Source of the DNA: Streptomyces sp. SID12501
Lineage (GTDB): Bacteria; Actinomycetota; Actinomycetes; Streptomycetales; Streptomycetaceae
NCBI RefSeq assembly: GCF_010550245.1
Contig: NZ_JAAGLU010000060.1
Coordinates: 1 to 34,858, forward strand
Length of the DNA stretch: 34,858 nucleotides
Reading direction: 5' to 3'
Part shown: one piece after another, positions 15,097 through 22,212 of the stretch
Layout of the letters: the number at the start of each line of letters is the position of its first letter
How positions within the stretch are numbered: the stretch's first letter is position 1
Made by a program: the position numbers and the translations under genes
The notes under the pieces: model-generated
What the model was told of the DNA's origin: nothing
What the model saw: only the letters and a program-made list of their open reading frames with translations
Databases searched by the model: none

Positions 15097-15178
15097 CTAG
15101 ACCTAGCACCCCGCCCTGCTAGGTCTAGCACCCCTACTAGCAGCGGATAACGCCCCTGAGCAGGCACCTAGCGGCTAG
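15097..15178. repeat. CTAG-rich repeat cluster after traB, candidate clt
   Basis: Seven CTAG tetranucleotides occur in 82 bp (starts 15097, 15103, 15119, 15125, 15137, 15168, 15175), while CTAG is scarce in the rest of the coding DNA. GCTAGACCTAGCA and TGCTAGGTCTAGC form a 13-bp inverted repeat, and TAGCACCCC is directly repeated. In Streptomyces conjugative elements the TraB recognition locus lies at or just after the traB 3' end, so this is the natural candidate. Confidence 0.55.
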
Positions 15179-15232
15179 CAGGGGCGGCGCCAGAACCCCG
15201 GGAAACGCCCGGAACCGAGAGGGAGAGACTCC

Positions 15233-15457
15233 ATGCTGGTCGCTATGGCCGCGGCCGTTCTGTGGCTTGGCGGGTACGCCGCGCTGTGCGCGGTCAAACC
15301 GTTCTCCCCGTGCCGCAAGTGTGCGGGGACGGGCGAGGTCGAGTGCTTCCAGAAGGTGCGGACATGCCCCCGCTGCCGTGGGAAGAGACTCCGGCTGCGC
15401 GTCGGCCGGCGGGCCCACAACCGTTGGCGCCGCACGTACGACGACGGCACCCGCTGA
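15233..15457 (+). CDS. Membrane-anchored small zinc-ribbon-like protein
   Basis: A 74-aa protein starting at ATG 15233 behind GAGAGGGAGAGACTCC. An N-terminal hydrophobic helix (about 3-21) is followed by CRKCAGTGEVECFQKVRTC, giving two CxxC pairs (Cys27/30 and Cys45/48) with a Gly-x-Gly turn like DnaJ-type zinc fingers, and a very basic C-terminus. Probably a membrane-tethered zinc-binding protein; function unknown. It is common as a short gene after transfer loci. Confidence 0.65.
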   Translation: MLVAMAAAVLWLGGYAALCAVKPFSPCRKCAGTGEVECFQKVRTCPRCRGKRLRLRVGRRAHNRWRRTYDDGTR

Positions 15458-15688
15458 ACGAGAGGCCGTGGCGCGCCGCCTCGCTGGTACTCACCTCACG
15501 CGGTCAACATTGGGCAGTAAACCCAAAGGCGATCTTTACTCACGAGTAGGAATGGTCTATCTGACTAGCATCCTGATCCTCATGGACCACCCATGTCGTA
15601 CTTGATGCGACGAACGGGTTATGTCGGGCGAGCCAAAGCGCCTACGCTGTGCTTCTTCCAAGTAACGCTGGGTTGGATCGAGGCTGTA

Positions 15689-15958
15689 GTGAGTTCGCTG
15701 TGGGTATCAACTCTTCACATCAGCGACCGCACTGCACAGAAGATCATTCATACGCACCAGATAACGCCCGACGAGATCCGTGACGCAGTGGTCTGCCGCC
15801 CGGGTCTGCACTACGTCTGGGATGAACATCCCGAAAGAGGAAGGCGAGCGACTGTAGAGATCCTTCTACGAGGTCGCAAAGTTCTTATCGTTTTGTTTCC
15901 AGCTATCGACCCTCTGGGGGATGCGTGGCACCTTGGCAGTGCCTACCGCGTCGGCTGA
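15689..15958 (+). CDS. Toxin-like small protein (RelE/DUF4258-like fold suspected)
   Basis: An 89-aa product beginning VSSLWVSTLHISDRTAQKII. GTG 15689 has GATCGAGGCTGTA upstream; the frame is open farther upstream, but the extra N-terminus looks non-coding. The pattern of an N-terminal His/Arg helix, ITPDEIRDAVV, and a C-terminal sheet with RATVEILLRGRKVLIVLFPA and WHLGSAYRVG resembles small RelE-fold or DUF4258-type toxins. The downstream acidic protein looks like a partner. DNA here is less G+C-rich than the flanking AICE backbone, consistent with cargo. The toxin call is inference. Confidence 0.5.
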   Translation: MSSLWVSTLHISDRTAQKIIHTHQITPDEIRDAVVCRPGLHYVWDEHPERGRRATVEILLRGRKVLIVLFPAIDPLGDAWHLGSAYRVG

Positions 15959-15996
15959 CGATGGCCGGGGGGACGACGATGAGAGAGGATGGTCGT

Positions 15997-16188
15997 ATGA
16001 GTGACGACGACTTCTACGAGGACGACGAGCCGGTGACCGACGTGATTCGCCGCTTCGAAGAGGGTGAAAAACACGTCACAACGCCGCCCTCTCAGGGCAC
16101 GACGGAACGGGCAGCCTTCGGGTACTGGCCGACGCCGGCCCTGTCCAGCGAGACCAACCACACGAGCAGGGAACTCGCAGGACGCTGA
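15997..16188 (+). CDS. Acidic antitoxin-like partner protein
   Basis: A 63-aa product beginning MSDDDFYEDDEPVTDVIRRF. Strong acidity in the first 20 residues, then FEEGEKHVTTPP, a motif reminiscent of toxin-binding tails of antitoxins. ATG 15997 follows GAGAGGATGGTCGT; an in-frame ATG at 15979 with GGGGGGA upstream is also possible. It overlaps the next gene by one base (TGATG). The antitoxin role is inferred from size, charge and position after the toxin-like gene. Confidence 0.5.
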   Translation: MSDDDFYEDDEPVTDVIRRFEEGEKHVTTPPSQGTTERAAFGYWPTPALSSETNHTSRELAGR

Positions 16189-16622
16189 TGGCAACACCGA
16201 TCACAGCACAGCTGATTCTGTGCGATGCGGCACAGTCGGAAAACAATGGAAAGCTCCACATGCTGGGGGCAGGGTGGTCCCGGACAGGATCCCCGACAGC
16301 ACCAATGGCCCTAGCCGTGCTCCTGAAGATCCCATGGGATCGTGCGAATGAAAAGATCACGATGAGCTTCGTGCTGCTTGACGCAGACGGGCATGAGGTG
16401 TTCATTCCGACCCAGCAAGATCCGCAAGCGATCAGGCACGATTCAGAGATCGAAGTTGGACGACCGCCGGGACTAGAGCATGGCTCGCCCATCGACGCTT
16501 CGTTCGCGCTAAACATCGGCCCTCTGCCCCTTCCCTTCGGACGGTATGAGTGGCGCCTTGACTTGTCCGGGGAGACGACGAGCGCTTCGTTCGCCGTGCA
16601 GCAGGCTTCACTCCTGCGATAG
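16188..16622 (+). CDS. DUF6941-like protein
   Basis: A 144-aa protein beginning MATPITAQLILCDAAQSENN, followed by KLHMLGAGWS and LLKIPWDRANEKITMSFVLLD. The opening (ILCD-AQ ... GK-h-LG-GW) and the PWD-AN motif match the DUF6941-type proteins common in actinobacteria, a beta-rich fold of unknown function. It is translationally coupled to the acidic antitoxin-like gene and followed by a strong terminator, so the three genes 15689-16622 form a unit. Confidence 0.6.
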   Translation: MATPITAQLILCDAAQSENNGKLHMLGAGWSRTGSPTAPMALAVLLKIPWDRANEKITMSFVLLDADGHEVFIPTQQDPQAIRHDSEIEVGRPPGLEHGSPIDASFALNIGPLPLPFGRYEWRLDLSGETTSASFAVQQASLLR

Positions 16623-16632
16623 TCCAGCTATC

Positions 16633-16664
16633 GGCGCCGATCCCCTTGCGAGGGGGTCGGCGCC
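16633..16664 (+). terminator. Terminator after DUF6941-like gene
   Basis: GGCGCCGATCCCC (16633-16645) pairs with GGGGGTCGGCGCC (16652-16664), with one G-T pair, followed by ACCTGTTT. It closes the toxin/antitoxin-like trio. Confidence 0.8.
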
Positions 16665-16795
16665 ACCTGTTTGACGGACCACTCGGGAGCCGCCTCCCCG
16701 CCCAACCTTCCGTAAGCTGAGAACCAGTGCCTCAGGACGCCGGGCTAGACGATCCGGTATCAGAAGGGTGAGCGTGGAAGGACGGTCTCGTTCCT

Positions 16796-17011
16796 TCAGC
16801 TCTCCCACGCGGCAGGCCCGCCACCGCGCCACTCGATCAGCCCGGACTCGGCGACGTACGCCTCGTCCACGTACTCGATCCCGGCACGGCGCAGGAACTC
16901 GGCGATGTCCCGCAGCCCGTACGCACGGCCGAGGATCTCGCCGTCGACACGCACGCGCCGGCCGCCGTCCTCGTCAGGCGGGTACACGACCACGCGCATC
17001 ACGGAAGCCAT
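16796..17011 (-). CDS. Small conserved hypothetical protein
   Basis: A 71-aa product beginning MASVMRVVVYPPDEDGGRRV. It then has RAYGLRDIAEFLRRAGIEYVD and ends in an acidic strand (SGLIEWRGGG). The beta-beta-alpha-beta layout is compact and plausible as a globular domain. The start is 17011 or the internal ATG at 16999; neither has a strong ribosome-binding site. It is the only leftward gene in this part of the element. Family not recognised. Confidence 0.5.
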   Translation of the reverse strand: MASVMRVVVYPPDEDGGRRVRVDGEILGRAYGLRDIAEFLRRAGIEYVDEAYVAESGLIEWRGGGPAAWES

Positions 17012-17119
17012 GCCGTCAGCCTGGCGCGCCCGGCGAGGGAGCGCACGTTGAGCCATCTGCCTGGGCAATCCCCGCGATCAGGCGGAGCGCCGCGAGGGTG
17101 GCGAGGGCATCCTCCCGAG

Positions 17120-17566
17120 ATGAACAGCCCACAGAGTGAAGACCAGGAACCCGGTCGCCGTATGAGCGCGGGCCCGCTGTTCAACCGCGCGGAGACCGAG
17201 CGCCGGCTCGGGCCGGCGGCCGTCGCCGAGTCCCGGCGCAACGCCGCTGCCGCTCCGCCGCTCCGCCCGGAACAGATCGCGTTCCTCCGGGGGCTGTTCG
17301 CCTCGGTCCGGTTCGCCGAGCGGTGTACCGCGAACCCTCCTCTGACAGGCCACGAGCCCAAGCCAACAACACCAGAGCAGCCAACCCGCCGCTCCCAGGC
17401 GATCCGTGCGGCGGCTGAAGCTCTGGTCGACGCGGTTGCCGAGCGCGCGTCACGGACGCCTCGTGAAGCCGCAGAAGCCGCTTGGTATCCCGGCCACCCG
17501 CTCGGCTCCGTCGAGGCGATCGAGGCCGAGATCATCCGCCGCCGCGCCACCGATCCGGCCGCATGA
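17120..17566 (+). CDS. Conserved hypothetical protein, helical
   Basis: A 148-aa product from ATG 17120 (MNSPQSEDQEPGRRMSAGPL). Upstream in-frame starts (TTG 17048) and a downstream ATG (17162) are possible. It contains LRPEQIAFLRGLFASVRFAERC and a second helical region (about 95-125; RSQAIRAAAEALVDAVAERA) ending with VEAIEAEIIRRRA. It may be regulatory or structural; no family recognised. It overlaps the following 32-codon frame by 4 bp. Confidence 0.5.
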   Translation: MNSPQSEDQEPGRRMSAGPLFNRAETERRLGPAAVAESRRNAAAAPPLRPEQIAFLRGLFASVRFAERCTANPPLTGHEPKPTTPEQPTRRSQAIRAAAEALVDAVAERASRTPREAAEAAWYPGHPLGSVEAIEAEIIRRRATDPAA

Positions 17567-17661
17567 CCCGCGAGGAGCGGCACGCGATCCTCGGCGACGA
17601 GGGCATCGGGCCAGACCCAGGCGCCCGCCGCCGACCTCCCTGCCTCACTCTCCGGTGGTAA
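17563..17661 (+). pseudogene. 32-codon frame, probably a truncated small gene
   Basis: ATG 17563 overlaps the previous stop (ATGA). The product begins MTREERHAILGDEGIG, like the N-terminus of small Streptomyces proteins (REE--AILGD--I), but then turns into RRRPPCLTLRW and stops. This looks like a frameshifted or truncated remnant. The comparison is from memory of the family, so the call is tentative. Confidence 0.35.
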
Positions 17662-17741
17662 TTCGGGTGAAAGCAGTGACAGTCGTCCGCAACGTCAGCA
17701 CACTGCCTCAGACACCACCAATCATCACCGGGAGCAGCGCC

Positions 17742-18083
17742 ATGGCCAGCAGCCCCTACTTCAACCAGCCCCTCGCCCCCGCCCGGCCCCGCATGTTCAA
17801 CACCACCATCGCCAAGGTGATCTGGACGATCGTCCCCGTCGTCACCCTCGGCCTGTGTGCGGCCGTCCCGTTCGTCGTCGCCGCGGTGAAGGGTGTGGTG
17901 AAGCCGTGGCTGGCCATCACCTACGTGGTCGGGGAGATCGCGATCATCGGTATCGCCATGGCTATCGACCCGTCGGGGGATGGAGGGAGCCCGATCGCAG
18001 GGTTCCTGCTGCTGATCCTGATCATCACAGCGGCGACGCACACGGCGCTCCTCGACAACGACAAGATCAGCATCGGTAAGTAG
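17742..18083 (+). CDS. Three-segment integral membrane protein
   Basis: A 113-aa product from ATG 17742 behind CGGGAGCAGCGCC. A Pro-rich cytosolic start (SPYFNQPLAPARPRMFN) is followed by membrane segments about 26-49, 54-75 and 84-103 and a short polar tail. The KVIWTIVPVVTLGL and VPFVVAAVKGVVKPW motifs are seen in many Streptomyces membrane proteins of unknown function. It stands as a monocistronic gene upstream of the secreted-type gene at 18185. Confidence 0.6.
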   Translation: MASSPYFNQPLAPARPRMFNTTIAKVIWTIVPVVTLGLCAAVPFVVAAVKGVVKPWLAITYVVGEIAIIGIAMAIDPSGDGGSPIAGFLLLILIITAATHTALLDNDKISIGK

Positions 18084-18184
18084 CCGCAAGGAACGCCCAG
18101 TGTCACAACACGGACACACCGGCCACGCACCCACCCCGCGCCGAGCATGATGCCCACCTCGACATGCACGTCCTTGGGGGGACC

Positions 18185-18751
18185 ATGACCGACAGCACGC
18201 CACCACCCATGCCCGGCTTCCCGCCGCCGCTCCCGCCCGAGCCGTCGGCCCCGGCGAAGAAGAACCGCACCAACCTGGTCATCATCGGCGCGGCCACTGC
18301 CGTCATCGCGGCGATCATCGGCACCGGCATCGTCGTCGTGCAGGCCACAGACGACGACAGCCAGCGGGCCACCACCACCGCGTCGAGCGCCCCGGACGAG
18401 GACGTCGTGACCGCCGCCGCGGAGGAGCCGGACCCGGAGCCGACGTTCGCGGAGGTCGACTCCGACAGCTTTGAGATCAAGCTGCGCACCACCGAGCGGC
18501 AGTGCTTCGGATCGGCGGGCTGCAATGTGACGGTCGAGCCAGACATGACCCTGTTGGTCGACAGTGCGGACCTTGACCCGGATGCGGTGTACGAGATCAC
18601 GTATGAGATCCGTGGTGACGAGGACGGGCCGGTGATTGAGACGGCGGAGTTGTCGGATCAGACGAGTCTGAACTTCACGCCCTCTTTGGTCAGTACGTCT
18701 TCGGCGAGCAAGAAGCTTTCCGTGGAGATCACCGACGTGCAGGTGCGTTGA
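18185..18751 (+). CDS. Single-pass membrane protein with Pro-rich N-terminus and extracellular domain
   Basis: A 188-aa product from ATG 18185 behind TTGGGGGGACC. A Pro-rich cytosolic stretch (PPPMPGFPPPLPPEPSAP) leads into one membrane segment (about 30-53; LVIIGAATAVIAAIIGTG). After an acidic, Thr/Ser-rich linker comes an extracellular beta-rich domain (about 95-188) with two Cys (CFGSAGC). The layout is typical of Streptomyces surface proteins with a small Ig-like domain. Function unknown. It ends with a strong terminator. Confidence 0.6.
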   Translation: MTDSTPPPMPGFPPPLPPEPSAPAKKNRTNLVIIGAATAVIAAIIGTGIVVVQATDDDSQRATTTASSAPDEDVVTAAAEEPDPEPTFAEVDSDSFEIKLRTTERQCFGSAGCNVTVEPDMTLLVDSADLDPDAVYEITYEIRGDEDGPVIETAELSDQTSLNFTPSLVSTSSASKKLSVEITDVQVR

Positions 18752-18769
18752 GGCCAAGCCCAATGCTCA

Positions 18770-18801
18770 GGCTCCGCCCGGAACCCGTCCCGGGCGGAGC
18801 C
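18770..18801 (+). terminator. Strong terminator after 18185 gene
   Basis: GGCTCCGCCCGG (18770-18781) and CCGGGCGGAGCC (18790-18801) are perfect complements with an 8-base loop, followed by TTCGTCGTGT. Confidence 0.85.
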
Positions 18802-18829
18802 TTCGTCGTGTGGTGGGCTCCTGCCCTAC

Positions 18830-18859
18830 TTGCGCGCAATCCGAGCACCCTCGTACATA
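18830..18859 (+). promoter_or_regulatory. Promoter of DUF6879-XRE pair with GCAATC repeats
   Basis: TTGCGC (18830-18835) and TACATA (18854-18859) are separated by 18 bp. GCGCGCAATC (18832-18841) overlaps the -35, and GGGCAATC (18861-18868) and CCGCAATC (18871-18878) lie around and after the start. Similar GCGCAATC copies precede the gene at 20615, so these may be operators for the XRE protein. Confidence 0.45.
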
Positions 18860-18941
18860 CGGGCAATCTGCCGCAATCCCCGGGCGCGCGCCGCCAATCC
18901 TGCGCATGCTGGACCTCCAACCAGCGCAGGCGGAGGGCGAC

Positions 18942-19682
18942 ATGACGCTCAGGTTCATCGGCACGACCAGCGACGACGGAGACTGCCCCACCCTGTACGA
19001 CATCGAGGGCACGGACGAGATCCTCGTCCAGGGCGAGCGGGAGACCGACCCCGAGCACCTCGCCCACCTCCGGGACGTCAAGCCGTCCGAGACCTTTGTC
19101 CGCGTCCCGCGTAGCCTCCTCGCCCGCTACGCGCCCCGGGCCGAGGCCCCTGAGCTCCAGCCGTTCGCCTCGGTCTCCCACCTGTTCCGCGAGTTCCGCC
19201 ACACCGCCTTCCGCCTGGAGGCCCGCCGCGGCTACGCCTCCGACCGCAACTCCCCGATGTGGCCGCGGTTCCTCGCGGGCGAGGACGTGGCCGGCGAGCC
19301 CGACAACGCGTGGCGTGAGAACGTCCGCGCGCAGACCGCGCAGGGCAAACGGTTCGAGCGCGTCCGGCTCGTCGACGACCCTCCCACCCGAGGGCAGGAG
19401 TTCCTCCTCGCCCGCGCCCCCAGCAACGTCGCCGCAGGCGAGGACATCCGCAATCTCACCCGTGGCCAGGCGCACGAACTGCGGCTGCCGGACGGCGACT
19501 TCTGGCTCTTCGACTCGAAGACCGTGGCCCGGTTCGCGTTCGATGACGAGGACACCACCCTCGGCGTGTACGTCACCGAAGACCCGTCCGAAGTCCTCGC
19601 CGCCTGCCAGGCCCGCGACGCCGCATGGCATCACGCAATCCCTGCCGCCGAGTTCGCCGGGCAGGTACGTTCCACCGTGTGA
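18942..19682 (+). CDS. DUF6879-like protein fused to a small N-terminal module
   Basis: A 246-aa product from ATG 18942 behind CGGAGGGCGAC. Residues 1-65 (MTLRFIGTTSDDGDCPTLYD ... VRVPRSLLARY) form a module that, as I recall, often exists as a separate small protein. Residues about 73-235 look like DUF6879: SHLFREFRHTAFRLEARRGY, RFLAGE, AGEDIR, DFWLFDSKTVARFAFDD. Such proteins are usually encoded next to XRE/DUF5753 regulators in Streptomyces and are thought to act with them. It overlaps the XRE gene by 4 bp (GTGA). The fusion is the unusual point. Confidence 0.7.
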   Translation: MTLRFIGTTSDDGDCPTLYDIEGTDEILVQGERETDPEHLAHLRDVKPSETFVRVPRSLLARYAPRAEAPELQPFASVSHLFREFRHTAFRLEARRGYASDRNSPMWPRFLAGEDVAGEPDNAWRENVRAQTAQGKRFERVRLVDDPPTRGQEFLLARAPSNVAAGEDIRNLTRGQAHELRLPDGDFWLFDSKTVARFAFDDEDTTLGVYVTEDPSEVLAACQARDAAWHHAIPAAEFAGQVRSTV

Positions 19683-20527
19683 GCACGGACTTCCAGACCG
19701 CCAGAGAGGCCCTCGGCGCGCGCCTGCGGGAGCTGCGTGTCGAGGCCGGTCTCGAAGGCAAGGACCTCGCCGCCGCTCTCGGCTGGCAGGCGTCGAAGAT
19801 CTCCCGGCTCCAGAACGGGAAGCAGACCCCCAGCGCCGCCGACCTGACCGCGTGGGCGCAGGGAATCGGCCGCCCGGACGTCGAGCCCGAACTTCACGGA
19901 CTGCTGGCCGGGCTGGAGATGAAGCAGCGCCACCGGTCCTGGCGACGGCAACTGGCCGGCGGACACCGTGGCCGCCAGGAGATCGCCGTCCGGCAGACCG
20001 ACGCCACCACCCTGATCCGCGGCCTCGAAGTGTCCCGTATCCCGGGCCTGTTCCAGACACCGGAGTACGCCCGCGTCATCTTCGACTCCAACGCGGAGTT
20101 CCGCAGCATCCCGTCGACGACCGAGGCCGCGGTCGAGGCGCGCATGCGGCGGCAAGAGGCGCTGTACGACCCAGAGAAGACGTTCCGGTTCCTCGTGTGC
20201 GAGGCAGCTCTGTATCACCGCTCGTGCCCCGTGGACGTCATGGCGGAGCAACTGGACCGGCTGTACAACCTCGTCGGTCAGCGCAGGATCGAACTCGGCA
20301 TCCTGCCGTTCGGCGCGCAGCTGCGTCGTACGGCCCCGCACGCCTTCTGGATCTATGACCGGCGGCTGGTCATCGTCGAGACGATCAGCGAAGAACTCTG
20401 GCTCACCGGCGAGGACGACATCCAGCTGTACGAACGGGCGTGGGACTGGCTCGCAGAGTCGGCCGAGTACGGGGCGCCGGCGCGCCGCCTGATCGGCCGG
20501 GCGAGAGCCTCCCTGGACCTGGCGTAG
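19679..20527 (+). CDS. XRE-family regulator with DUF5753-type C-terminal domain
   Basis: A 282-aa product from GTG 19679 (VSTDFQTAREALGARLRELR). The helix-turn-helix is at about 10-65 (AGLEGKDLAAALGWQASKIS, then RLQNGKQTPSAADLTAW). The C-terminal DUF5753-type ligand/sensor domain (about 95-275) shows RGLEVSRIPGLFQTPEYAR, RRQEALYDPEKTF and LGILPFGAQ. Family members control development and antibiotic genes together with small partner proteins; here the partner is the DUF6879-like product. Likely autoregulated through GCGCAATC-type sites upstream. Confidence 0.85.
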   Translation: MSTDFQTAREALGARLRELRVEAGLEGKDLAAALGWQASKISRLQNGKQTPSAADLTAWAQGIGRPDVEPELHGLLAGLEMKQRHRSWRRQLAGGHRGRQEIAVRQTDATTLIRGLEVSRIPGLFQTPEYARVIFDSNAEFRSIPSTTEAAVEARMRRQEALYDPEKTFRFLVCEAALYHRSCPVDVMAEQLDRLYNLVGQRRIELGILPFGAQLRRTAPHAFWIYDRRLVIVETISEELWLTGEDDIQLYERAWDWLAESAEYGAPARRLIGRARASLDLA

Positions 20528-20614
20528 GCAATCCCCTGCAAGCAGCGGACCCGTATGCGCAATCGCGCGCAATCGCCGCGCGAGCGCGCAACCGGACTCC
20601 CTACGGTCCTGGTC

Positions 20615-21079
20615 ATGGTCCTACCGACACCGCTCGCCGAGTTGTACGAGGCCGGGGACGCGTGGCTCGCCGACTGCGCCGCGCGCCCGGACCTCGCACG
20701 CAGGGCGTGGACCCTGGAAGCCCTCGCTCCCATCGCCAGCGGATCGCACTGGCTCGCCGCCGAATCGATGCTCGTCGCCGGCATGCAGGCCCTGAACCGC
20801 ATCCGCGAGGAACACCGCGGTCCCGTCCTCGTTGATCCCCTGCTCGACCGGGCCTGGTGGCTGGTGCCCCCCGACGCCGCCGAGGAGTTGGCCGACGTGC
20901 GCTCCGTCCTGGTGCAGCCGCCTGGCACGCCACTGCACTGCCCGCCGACCGGCTGGCAGGCGTGCGGTCGCTTCTGGCTGTCCCGGCCTGACGGCTCGGG
21001 CCGGCTCACTGACTCTGCCGTTCTCGCCGCCGCGTTCGGCCCCGGCGGCAACCGACTTCCCACGGAGGCGCCCGGATGA
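20615..21079 (+). CDS. Conserved Streptomyces protein of unknown function
   Basis: A 154-aa product from ATG 20615 (MVLPTPLAELYEAGDAWLAD). TACGGT lies about 11 bp upstream and there is no Shine-Dalgarno, so a leaderless mRNA is plausible. GCGCAATC copies at 20557 and 20567 lie upstream. The protein has WTLEALAPIASGSHWLAAES, RAWWLVPPDAAEELADV and GRFWLSRPDGSGRLTDS, motifs I associate with a conserved actinobacterial family lacking a known role. It overlaps the next gene by 4 bp. Confidence 0.6.
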   Translation: MVLPTPLAELYEAGDAWLADCAARPDLARRAWTLEALAPIASGSHWLAAESMLVAGMQALNRIREEHRGPVLVDPLLDRAWWLVPPDAAEELADVRSVLVQPPGTPLHCPPTGWQACGRFWLSRPDGSGRLTDSAVLAAAFGPGGNRLPTEAPG

Positions 21080-21480
21080 CCACGACACCGTTCCTCGATC
21101 AGGATCAGGAGGACACCGACGCCCCGCCGTTTGAGGAGCTGCTGCTGAAGGCAGCAGCCTCGCCCCGCGAACAGGCCGCCGTACGGGCCCTGGTGGATGA
21201 GGAACAGATCCTCAGCCGCCCCGCCTTCCGCAGGGCTCTCGTCTGGGACACCGTCGAGGGCATTGAGTTCTCCTGGCAGAACCTCGCCTGCTACCTGTAC
21301 GGCCTGGAACTGAACGACTCCGAGCGGGGGTTCGTCGACCTCGTCCTGTCCATCGCGTCACCGCATCAGACCAGCCTCACGCGCGTGATGGACCTCGACG
21401 AGCGGCGCCTCGCGATCCTCTTGCGCGCCATGATCAGCCTGTCGGGCGTCGACACCCTCGCCGTGGGCACACGCCTCTGA
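21076..21480 (+). CDS. Conserved hypothetical protein, helical
   Basis: A 134-aa acidic protein starting at ATG 21076 (ATGA overlap). Segments ASPREQAAVRALVDEEQILS, WDTVEGIEFSWQNLACYLYG and SERGFVDLVLSIASPHQ suggest a compact helical fold. It forms a two-gene unit with the gene at 20615. No known domain; perhaps co-regulated by the XRE protein. Confidence 0.6.
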   Translation: MTTTPFLDQDQEDTDAPPFEELLLKAAASPREQAAVRALVDEEQILSRPAFRRALVWDTVEGIEFSWQNLACYLYGLELNDSERGFVDLVLSIASPHQTSLTRVMDLDERRLAILLRAMISLSGVDTLAVGTRL

Positions 21481-21701
21481 ACTCTCGCCGCTGGCCCCGT
21501 GGCCGACTGTGAGAAGGGGTGGGCGTCCTCGTCTCCCCCGATCGGGGACGGCCGCCGTACGAACGCCCGTCCGCTCTCAGCACCCCAGGCGCTACGAGAG
21601 CGGGCGGGTCACCCTCTCGGGTCACAACAGGGCCATACCAGCCATACAACGGTGCTCATCCCACCATGATGCGACTCCACCGCACACGTCCTGGGGGAAC
21701 C

Positions 21702-22112
21702 ATGCGCCACACAGCCGCCGCCCTACTCACCGCCACCCTGCTCGCCACGCTCACCGCCTGCGGCACCAGCAGCAGCGGCGACGACAAGCCCGCTGCGAAG
21801 CCGAGCCCGACACCGACCGTCAGCAAGAAGGACCAGTACCTGAAGGCCGCGCGCGACATCACGTTCAACGGTGCGCCGACCGACACCGAACTGCTCGTCT
21901 TCCCGATGCTGTGGTGCCAGGAATTGGAGTCGGGGCACAGCGTGGAGTGGATGTTCGACATCACGGGTGGGGGCGGTCTATACCCGGTGGGCGAAACCTG
22001 GGGCACGAAGAAGGCGGATGCGAACTCACTGCTGGTGGCCGGGGTGAAGGCGTATTGCCCGGAGAACCTGGACGCGGTGCAAGAGGAGTTGCGGGCGTCG
22101 GGCGAGTACTGA
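21702..22112 (+). CDS. Putative lipoprotein
   Basis: A 136-aa product from ATG 21702 behind CTGGGGGAACC; an in-frame ATG at 21666 would add 12 residues. The signal peptide MRHTAAALLTATLLATLTAC ends with lipobox LTAC (Cys20), then a Ser/Lys/Pro linker and a small exported domain (about 45-136) with two Cys (WCQE and AYCPENLD) that probably form a disulfide, similar to DUF732-type domains. Located in the membrane facing out. Function unknown. Confidence 0.75.
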   Translation: MRHTAAALLTATLLATLTACGTSSSGDDKPAAKPSPTPTVSKKDQYLKAARDITFNGAPTDTELLVFPMLWCQELESGHSVEWMFDITGGGGLYPVGETWGTKKADANSLLVAGVKAYCPENLDAVQEELRASGEY

Positions 22113-22161
22113 CCCCGCGACCCACAGCGGCACCTCATGCGCGAGACCAACCGCCACGCGG

Positions 22162-22197
22162 CGGCGCCCGGCACCCCCGAAGGGAGACCGGGCGCCG
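22162..22197. terminator. Bidirectional terminator between convergent genes
   Basis: CGGCGCCCGG (22162-22171) and CCGGGCGCCG (22188-22197) are perfect complements. It lies between the rightward lipoprotein gene and the leftward operon end at 22213. Confidence 0.75.
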
Positions 22198-22212
22198 TTC
22201 CGCAACCGTGTA

